Positions 7,477-13,859 of a stretch of DNA of 17,277 nt are shown in pieces. The translations under genes and the position numbers were made by a program. The notes below the pieces were generated by a model. That model was not told the origin of the DNA, ran no database searches, and saw only the letters and a list, made by a program, of their open reading frames with translations. The stretch is from assembly GCA_024636595.1 (NCBI GenBank), contig JAGXGT010000050.1:1-17277 (forward strand), read 5' to 3'. Each line of letters starts with the position of its first letter. Position 1 is the first letter of the stretch. Source of the DNA: Sphingomonadales bacterium. GTDB taxonomy: Bacteria; Pseudomonadota; Alphaproteobacteria; Sphingomonadales; Sphingomonadaceae.

Positions 7477-8340
7477 TTACGCTCCTCTCGCTGCCAGCTG
7501 TTTGTCCAGCCAGTCAGTCATATCGTTCAACACTATGTCTTTTTCCGGTTCGTTGAAAATCTCGTGAAACAATTCCGGATAGATTATGAGCTTCTTGTCG
7601 CTCGAGGATATATGACTGTCGAGAAATTTCGATCCTTCGGCGGCTGCGAGGCTGTCCTTTTCCCCATGCAGCAGCAGCACCGGTAGCGAGATCTGTCCGG
7701 CCTTTTCCTGGATTTTCGTCATGTTCGTCAGCATTTCTGCCGCCAGTCGGGCACCCATTTTCCCGTTATAGACCAGAGGATCGGCAAGATAATCCGCAAC
7801 AACCTGTGGATCACGACTGACGCCGTTCGGGTCTAGCTCTAGCACTCCGAGTTTCGGGAAGAAACGGGACAAAAATCCGCTTATCGCCTTCAAAAATGCC
7901 GATGGTTCCTCCGCTGCCTTCACCGCCGGGCCAGACAGGACACAGGCAGAGAATTTGGACTGGTTGGCGAGCAGGTAGGTGGCGCTTATCAAACCGCCCA
8001 TGCTGTGGCCGACGAGCATGACAGGCAATTCCGGGAAATCCTGCTTGGCGCAAGCGAGCAATTGGTCGACGCCATCGTGAAACACCGAAAAATCCGGCAC
8101 ATATCCGGGCGCACCTTCAGATCGTCCGTGGCCCCAGTGATCGACAGCAAAAACCGCATAGCCCTTGCCCACGCAATGCTCGGCAAAATATTGGTAGCGC
8201 CCGGCATGTTCGGCATAGCCGTGCACCAGCAAGATGATCGCCTTGGGACCATGGTCCGGAAGCCATTTTTGCCAATGCAATTTTGCGCCGACCGCTTTGG
8301 ATCCGGTCGGCAGCGTCAGCGTCCCGTCTTGTTGTTTCAA
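7477..8340 (-). CDS. Monoacylglycerol-lipase-like alpha/beta hydrolase (lysophospholipase family)
   Basis: A 287-residue serine hydrolase of the monoacylglycerol lipase/PldB group, without a signal peptide and probably cytosolic. LLVHGYAEHAGRY (37-49) matches the HGxxEHxxRY oxyanion signature of that group. Next comes AVDHWGHGRSEG (65-76), the nucleophile elbow GHSMGG with S113, the acid D229 (LLHGEKDS) and the histidine H259 (ELFHEIFNE). It would cleave monoacylglycerol, or possibly lysophospholipid, to glycerol and fatty acid, the last step of triacylglycerol breakdown. The start is TTG, overlapping the TGA of the patatin gene by four bases (TTGA), with AAGGAAG five bases upstream. No other plausible start fits the family N-terminus, so coupled translation is likely. 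Substrate assignment is by family and context. Confidence 0.93.
   Translation of the reverse strand: MKQQDGTLTLPTGSKAVGAKLHWQKWLPDHGPKAIILLVHGYAEHAGRYQYFAEHCVGKGYAVFAVDHWGHGRSEGAPGYVPDFSVFHDGVDQLLACAKQDFPELPVMLVGHSMGGLISATYLLANQSKFSACVLSGPAVKAAEEPSAFLKAISGFLSRFFPKLGVLELDPNGVSRDPQVVADYLADPLVYNGKMGARLAAEMLTNMTKIQEKAGQISLPVLLLHGEKDSLAAAEGSKFLDSHISSSDKKLIIYPELFHEIFNEPEKDIVLNDMTDWLDKQLAARGA
7482..7486 (-). promoter_or_regulatory. Ribosome binding site supporting a TTG start
   Basis: AGGAG on the minus strand lies inside the 3' end of the preceding gene, 6 bases before the TTG at 7475. It is the main support for that non-ATG start. Confidence 0.65.
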
Positions 8341-9809
8341 GCGATCTTCCTTTTCATCACCGCTTCATGATCGTGCGCCAATTCATTTTCATATTCGAAC
8401 AGGATACGATCCAGAGTTTGACTGATCTTTGTCTGGGTGCGAACCATCTCTATTTTCGGCCAGGTTGTGCGTTCACCAAGCTGGATCAATTCGGCGATAT
8501 CCTCGATTGGCAAGTTGCTCAAAATCTTCGAGGGACCCCAGAACATCGTCGGTCGGATGATATTGATATCGCCGGTATAGTCCTGATTGATCACCGAGAG
8601 CGCCATATTCGCCATACTGTTCAACCGCGGAAAATAGGACAGTGGCTTCTGCATGATTTCGACATTGGCGTTGAGCCAGGCCTTCATCGTTGCGGTCGTT
8701 GCATTGCGGATAGATGACAGCGGATTGCGAGACTGGCTGAAATCGGTGGCGAACGGCGTGATCAGCGGATTGGCCTGACTGACGATGTGGTGATTGACAC
8801 CGTAAAGCCTCGCCAGCCGCTTGACCGGCAAGTCATGCGTTACCGAGCCGTCGACCCATTTGCGGTTTGGCAGATAGGGTACGCGTTCTCCGCGATGATT
8901 CTTTGCCGCCAGCGTCACCGGTGGATAAATGCCGGGGACCGCGCAGGACGCCAGAACCGCTTCGCGAATATATACATTGGGAGAGGCAATCGCATTCAGC
9001 AGACGCGACGTCTGATGCTTTTCTGCGGGTGCTATGGAAACGTTGAGGTGGCGCCCGGTCAACTCGTAGGCCTCCTGAAACGTAAGGTCGGGGAGCAAGT
9101 CGGTCAGCCGCTGGCGAATTTCATCCGCCCGCATCTGCCTGAGCCCGCCCAGAAATCCGCCATGCCCATCGTCTTCATGATCGGCACCGATCACCAGATT
9201 TTCAGGTTTGAAGAATGCCGGGATTTCATCGTCCGCATGGGTGCTTATCAGAGCGCCGACGACGGACCCCCCGCTGGAACCCGACATGATGTAAGGCAGC
9301 AGTCCTTCCTGCCAAAGGGCTTTCGCAACACCGACGTGAAAATATAGATAAGCACCGGACCCGCTCATCAGAAACGCGGAACGACCATAGCAATGCTGCG
9401 CCCTACGAAAGAAATCCAGCTTTTCCTCAAACGGAATGTCGGCCACTTTTTCGCTCGCCAGATATTCCAGCGAATTCACAATCGCGTCAACATAGTCTTG
9501 AATCAGTTGCTTGGTACCAAATTGCGCCTTCTGATAGAGCCGCGCATGGCCCATACCGTCCATATTGCCGTGAATACCTTCATTCAGGGCGTAAAGAAGT
9601 CCCGCATTGTCCTGAGATTTCCATAGCTTGGACAGGCGTTTCAACCGACGACGGATAGATTTATGGTCAAAATGCTTGCTCTCGTCCGACGCCTTCCACA
9701 GGTCGACTCCGGTGGATTTGTCATGCGCTTTCGCCGCTTTCGACCATTCGGAATAGCTCTTGGCCTGCGCCATGGCTTTTTCCATTTTCAAAGTCGTGTT
9801 CAGGATCAT
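8337..9809 (-). CDS. Patatin-like phospholipase / triacylglycerol lipase with N-terminal DUF3336-type region
   Basis: A 490-residue patatin-family acyl hydrolase. The N-terminal region (about 15-140: YSEWSKAAKAHD, LYALNEGIHGN) looks like the DUF3336 domain, which precedes patatin in eukaryotic storage-lipid lipases such as yeast Tgl3/Tgl4 and plant SDP1. The patatin core begins with the oxyanion strand LMSGSGAYLYFHVG (147-160), continues with the nucleophile motif GSSGG (S179), and ends with the dyad aspartate D320 in WVDGS. The dyad is complete, so it should be active. No signal peptide is seen. Its probable role is the first lipolytic step on stored triacylglycerol. The ATG at 9809 is used, but in-frame ATGs at 9785 and 9773 are about as likely since none has a strong Shine-Dalgarno. 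It lies 81 bases downstream of the WS/DGAT gene and overlaps the next gene by four bases. Confidence 0.93.
   Translation of the reverse strand: MILNTTLKMEKAMAQAKSYSEWSKAAKAHDKSTGVDLWKASDESKHFDHKSIRRRLKRLSKLWKSQDNAGLLYALNEGIHGNMDGMGHARLYQKAQFGTKQLIQDYVDAIVNSLEYLASEKVADIPFEEKLDFFRRAQHCYGRSAFLMSGSGAYLYFHVGVAKALWQEGLLPYIMSGSSGGSVVGALISTHADDEIPAFFKPENLVIGADHEDDGHGGFLGGLRQMRADEIRQRLTDLLPDLTFQEAYELTGRHLNVSIAPAEKHQTSRLLNAIASPNVYIREAVLASCAVPGIYPPVTLAAKNHRGERVPYLPNRKWVDGSVTHDLPVKRLARLYGVNHHIVSQANPLITPFATDFSQSRNPLSSIRNATTATMKAWLNANVEIMQKPLSYFPRLNSMANMALSVINQDYTGDINIIRPTMFWGPSKILSNLPIEDIAELIQLGERTTWPKIEMVRTQTKISQTLDRILFEYENELAHDHEAVMKRKIA
8346..8352 (-). promoter_or_regulatory. Ribosome binding site inside the patatin gene supporting a TTG start
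   Basis: AAGGAAG on the minus strand, five bases before the TTG at 8340, within the last codons of the patatin gene. Confidence 0.6.
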
Positions 9810-9838
9810 CTTCGGTTCACTCTTTCAGCAAAATTCCA

Positions 9839-9850
9839 CATGCTAGCATG
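9839..9850. repeat. 12-base perfect palindrome between WS/DGAT and patatin genes
   Basis: CATGCTAGCATG is a perfect palindrome in the 81-base gap between the WS/DGAT stop and the patatin start. The adjacent stretch 9852-9876 is GC-rich with short complementary arms. It might be a protein-binding site or part of an mRNA structure; nothing in the sequence decides. Confidence 0.4.
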
Positions 9851-9890
9851 GGCCGCCCGGGTATCGGACGGCGGGCAATCGATCCGCTCC

Positions 9891-11471
9891 TTATTTCGCT
9901 TTCGGCTTGTCACCGCCGATAGTTTTCGATGCAGTCTTTCTGGGTTTTTTGGAAACCCGTCGATACATCACCGAACCGTCTGTCGGCGTCACCGGCTTTT
10001 TTGATGCTACCGCCGTTTTTTTTGTTCGGCTTGCAGCAGCACTTGGCTTGGCATCCTTCAGTTCGTCGAATGCTCTTTGCAGGCATTCCCGGAAAAACTC
10101 AACATCGGGCATCATTTTGCGGTCGGAAATGATACTGAAAGAAATTGTTCCGTTATAGCTTGGCGTGGCAATAAACAGGCCCATACCGTGCGCCAGCGGT
10201 GCCAGGCCATATTGATGCGTCAGCTTTGCGCCGTTCATATAGAGCTGAATCTGGGGTCCCGGAACGTTTGAAACCATCAAATTGCTCATTTTCGGGGCAA
10301 AGCGCTCGTCGGTCAATATTCGCGCCACACCGGCCATGGTCACGCCAGGAATATGTTTGGTCAGATCGGTCATGATACGCGCGCTGAGCCCTGACTTTGC
10401 CGCCTTGGTCTCGCGTGTCGTGTCCTTGATTGCTTCAAGGCGCTCGATCGGATCGGCAATATTCGACCAGATTTTGATCGTCATCGCAGAGATATTGTTG
10501 CCGGGATTGGCTTCATCACCGGAACGGCTGCGTGCGTTGACCGGGGCCACGGCCACCAGGGACTCTTTGGGAAGTTCCTTATGTTTGGTGAGATAGTGAC
10601 GCAAACCGCCGCTGCAGATCGCCAGCACGACATCATTGATCGTCGCATCGCTCACCTTTAGCCGCATTTTTTTCAGCTCTTCGAGATCGAATGTGACGGC
10701 ATCGAACATTTTATTCGGGGTAACCGGACCATTGAACCGGGTTTCAGGAACACCTGTGTCCGTTTTGTCGTCTCCGCCTTGCAGGCTTTTTTGCGCCGTC
10801 GACAGGAGCGCCGGGGTAAATTTCAGCAGCGCCTGCGTCAATTTGACCGGCGACGAAATGGTGCTGTTGACCGCTCGGCTCAATATCTCGGACATGGTCG
10901 GCAACGTAATGGTCGCCGCGTCCCCCACCGGCAGCGGGATGGCAGGTGTGCCTTCGACATCCTTGTCCGAAATGGCGGCGAAGAAATGCGCGCCGGATAC
11001 CCCGTCGATGGTGCTGTGGTGAATCCGCGTCAAAATGGCATAGCTGCCCTTTGCATAGCCGGGGATGTTGTCGAGCCCCTCGACCACATACATGTCCCAC
11101 AGCGGCCGTGTCATATCCAGCGGCTTGCTATGATGGCGCGCCACATGAATACAGAATTGCCGCCAGTCGCCGGGTTCGGGCAGACGGCCGTGCGAAATAT
11201 GCGCTTCGAGATCGAAATGCTCGTCTTCGACCCAATAGGGATGGTCGATATCCAGCGGCAAACGGTATAATTTGCGCTTGAACATCGGTGTGACGTCGAG
11301 GCGCTTGCGCATATGTTCGATAATATCCTTGAACCGCACCTTTCCGCCCGGAGCGGTTGATGGATCGTAGATATAAACGGCCATTACATGCGTCAGATTG
11401 GTGGCGGACTGGATATAGAGAAACTGGGCGTCCTGCGCACTCAACTGGCTTATATTGCTCTGCTCGGTCAT
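9891..11471 (-). CDS. Wax ester synthase / acyl-CoA:diacylglycerol acyltransferase (WS/DGAT) with Lys-rich tail
   Basis: A 526-residue bifunctional acyltransferase that esterifies diacylglycerol, or fatty alcohols, with acyl-CoA at the membrane/lipid-droplet surface, the last step of storage-lipid synthesis. The catalytic HHxxxDG motif is HHSTIDG (151-157). Other family marks are PLW at 123-125, INDVVLA near 278-284, and SNVPGP at 401-406 near the C-terminal domain. The core ends near residue 475. A 50-residue Lys/Ala/Ser/Pro-rich tail follows, longer than the usual family C-terminus and similar in style to the tail of the PlsC protein of the same operon. The start has AAAGGA about eight bases upstream and lies 25 bases after the PlsB stop. 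Acinetobacter AtfA and the mycobacterial Tgs proteins are the reference members. Confidence 0.96.
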   Translation of the reverse strand: MTEQSNISQLSAQDAQFLYIQSATNLTHVMAVYIYDPSTAPGGKVRFKDIIEHMRKRLDVTPMFKRKLYRLPLDIDHPYWVEDEHFDLEAHISHGRLPEPGDWRQFCIHVARHHSKPLDMTRPLWDMYVVEGLDNIPGYAKGSYAILTRIHHSTIDGVSGAHFFAAISDKDVEGTPAIPLPVGDAATITLPTMSEILSRAVNSTISSPVKLTQALLKFTPALLSTAQKSLQGGDDKTDTGVPETRFNGPVTPNKMFDAVTFDLEELKKMRLKVSDATINDVVLAICSGGLRHYLTKHKELPKESLVAVAPVNARSRSGDEANPGNNISAMTIKIWSNIADPIERLEAIKDTTRETKAAKSGLSARIMTDLTKHIPGVTMAGVARILTDERFAPKMSNLMVSNVPGPQIQLYMNGAKLTHQYGLAPLAHGMGLFIATPSYNGTISFSIISDRKMMPDVEFFRECLQRAFDELKDAKPSAAASRTKKTAVASKKPVTPTDGSVMYRRVSKKPRKTASKTIGGDKPKAK

Positions 11472-11496
11472 CCACTATGTCCTTTCGACAGCGCGA

Positions 11497-13839
11497 TCAT
11501 TCAAATATCCGGTCGGCTAGCGCAAGCAGTTCGAGCCGGGATTTCTCCATCCGCCGGGACAGCGCCCTGAATTTCCGCAACAAAGCTTTGCGTTCGGCAA
11601 TCGTCTCCGGCGTGGTTTCACCGGTCAGACCAAGCCCGGCAGCCATTCTGAAGCCGTTTTCAAACAGAATCTTCCCGATCGAGGCCTCGCTGGTGATCCG
11701 GCGGAGCAAATAGGCCTGCCTGCCCTCTTTCAAGGCCGTTTCCACACAGGTCTTCTTGTCGATCGCACTGCCCGGCTCAAGCCGCGACAAGATATCCAGA
11801 ACGACCGTATAGGCTTCGACAAACGGCAAGAACACGGCATGACCAATCAGCGGCTGAAAGCGATTGGTGAGGCTCGCCAACTTGACACCGCCCTCGTCCA
11901 GCTTGGCTTTCCATTCCGGATCGGCACGCTGCAATTCTGCTTTCAGATTGTCCCGATATTGCTGCTTCTCGGGGTAGAAAAACTCGAACTTGAACAGATC
12001 GCGCAGACGGTCCGTCTCTTCCCAGAACACCTCGCCCGCATCCCGGTCGCTGACCTCGCGTGCCTTCAGGATCGACAATTCAATAATCGCCTTGTCGAGA
12101 AAATGATGGACGATGCTATTCCGGTAATAGCTCGCGATCGGATGCTGATCCGGCTCTATCGCGTATACCACGGTTGAGCCCTTGTCATAGCGGACCAGCA
12201 ACCCGTTATTGACCAGCGTCTCGATCACGCGCTGCACCCCGCCCAAATTTTCGTCCGTCAGATCTTCGCTCATCCGGATGTCACGGTCCCGGGCCCAGCC
12301 AACCAGGAAGTTTATCACCGCCCGCAGCTCGACTTCGGTCATCGCCCGCGGCGCGGTACCGAGCAGGCAAAGACACATCAGCGACGTCAGCGTCAGCGGT
12401 GTCGCCCGATTGGCCTGCACGGCCACTTCAAACGCCATTTTCGACAAGGCCAGCCGGTCGTTCGGATTGGGTGCCTTTTTGACAATCACCGGTTCACCGA
12501 AGTCCACATAGACCTTGCCCATCGGCTCGCGCAGGCTGCGCAGATAGCCAAAGAACCAGCTTAAAGATTCCGGTTTCTTGATCCGTCCCTTCTGTTCGCT
12601 GGCATATTCCTCGACATCCCGGATCAGGTCAAAACTGGTAACGACGGGAATGATATGGACATCTTCGATATCATTGCTGTACGCGCTATCCATGACATAT
12701 TTGAGCAAACCGTAACGTGGCGGCATCAGCTTGCCGAGCCGCGACCGCGTTCCTTCAAAGGCCCAGGTCATCGGAAAGCGCTTTTCGAGCAGATAGCTGA
12801 CGTAATGCCGCAAAACGAGCTTGTAGACGGGATTATTCTCGAAACTGCGGCGGATGAAAATGGTGCCGGCACGCCGCAACATGAACCCCAGACCGAAAAA
12901 ATCCAGATTGATGCCGCCGAACAAGTGAATCAGCGGCAAGTCGTTTTGATAGGCAAGATCGGTGGCGGTCACGCCATCAATATAGGTTTTGTGGGTAAAC
13001 AGCAGCAGCGTCGGATGTTCCCGCATGGTCTTGCGCAACCGGGTCAGTTCCTTGCGATCAAAAACCACATCATCTTCATAACCCTGCGACAGCATGAACC
13101 GGTCCAGCTTTGCCTTCATGTCGATGAACAAGGGACTGGGACGGGCGATCAGTTCCTTCATATATTTTGACGCCTGTTCGTAGAGCGCCACTTCACTTTG
13201 CCCGGTTTCGCCGGCAAGCGTGTTCATCGCCGCCCGGAACCGTGCATCGCTGCGCAGGCCGTCGGCCACATGTCTGGGCACCTTATAGCGACGGCCGCGC
13301 AAGCCACGCTCGGCTATGTCAAGCACCAGGCCCGCCTGCCGCACCACAAAGGCTGCAAACTCCATGTTGTCGGTCTGATCGTAGTCCTTGCTGAGCTCGG
13401 CAAAGCTTTGCTCAAGTTCGTTTATGGTTGCGGGTTGACCGGTCAGACAATGGGCGCGGCGCTTGTCGCGCAACAGAATCGACCGGGCGCGAAAGCTGCC
13501 CGGATTTCTCGGATCCCCAAAAATGACATGCCGCATTTTGACCGCACGGCTTTTCTCGAAATTGGGAATACGCCAGGCGATGCGAACCGGCACAACCAGC
13601 GTATCCGGATTTTCTTTCAGTTTTTCGGCCAAACCGCCAAGGCGCATTTTTGCCCGTTCGTCGGATATCGGCAGACTCACCCAATTGAGTTTACCGCCGG
13701 GGCCGCCCTCGGCCATGGATGTGTGCAGCCAATCGAGAAGATGCCGCCGCTCCACACGATTGCGCGCGTCGATCACAAATAGCTTCGGGCCCTGCGACAG
13801 CAACGCTCCGGAATTTGCTATTTGTGTTGCTTCGTCCAT
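11497..13839 (-). CDS. plsB: Glycerol-3-phosphate 1-O-acyltransferase, PlsB type
   Basis: A 780-residue enzyme that acylates glycerol-3-phosphate at sn-1 to lysophosphatidate, the committed step of glycerolipid synthesis at the inner membrane. Length and layout fit the PlsB family (about 800 residues). The acyltransferase block holds the HX4D motif as H283-KTYI-D288, followed by GGINLDFFGLG (308-318), GTIFIRRSF (325-333) and the glycerol-3-phosphate-binding signature FEGTRSRLGK (361-370), then VPVV-like IIPVVTSFD. Classical E. coli PlsB has HRSHMD, so the four inner residues differ while both catalytic positions are kept. The overall style recalls mycobacterial PlsB2. The ATG at 13839 has AAGGAG five bases upstream and lies 20 bases after the HAD-PlsC stop. 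The product feeds directly into the PlsC domain of the preceding gene. Confidence 0.95.
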   Translation of the reverse strand: MDEATQIANSGALLSQGPKLFVIDARNRVERRHLLDWLHTSMAEGGPGGKLNWVSLPISDERAKMRLGGLAEKLKENPDTLVVPVRIAWRIPNFEKSRAVKMRHVIFGDPRNPGSFRARSILLRDKRRAHCLTGQPATINELEQSFAELSKDYDQTDNMEFAAFVVRQAGLVLDIAERGLRGRRYKVPRHVADGLRSDARFRAAMNTLAGETGQSEVALYEQASKYMKELIARPSPLFIDMKAKLDRFMLSQGYEDDVVFDRKELTRLRKTMREHPTLLLFTHKTYIDGVTATDLAYQNDLPLIHLFGGINLDFFGLGFMLRRAGTIFIRRSFENNPVYKLVLRHYVSYLLEKRFPMTWAFEGTRSRLGKLMPPRYGLLKYVMDSAYSNDIEDVHIIPVVTSFDLIRDVEEYASEQKGRIKKPESLSWFFGYLRSLREPMGKVYVDFGEPVIVKKAPNPNDRLALSKMAFEVAVQANRATPLTLTSLMCLCLLGTAPRAMTEVELRAVINFLVGWARDRDIRMSEDLTDENLGGVQRVIETLVNNGLLVRYDKGSTVVYAIEPDQHPIASYYRNSIVHHFLDKAIIELSILKAREVSDRDAGEVFWEETDRLRDLFKFEFFYPEKQQYRDNLKAELQRADPEWKAKLDEGGVKLASLTNRFQPLIGHAVFLPFVEAYTVVLDILSRLEPGSAIDKKTCVETALKEGRQAYLLRRITSEASIGKILFENGFRMAAGLGLTGETTPETIAERKALLRKFRALSRRMEKSRLELLALADRIFE

Positions 13840-13859
13840 CCCCGCTCCTTGAATTCAGC

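Noticed and set aside
8787..9347. Plus-strand reading frame (186 codons) opposite the patatin gene
   Set aside because: Antisense shadow; the patatin frame on the other strand contains complete catalytic motifs.
13198..13782. Plus-strand reading frame (194 codons) opposite plsB
   Set aside because: Antisense shadow with no family resemblance and no sensible ribosome binding site.
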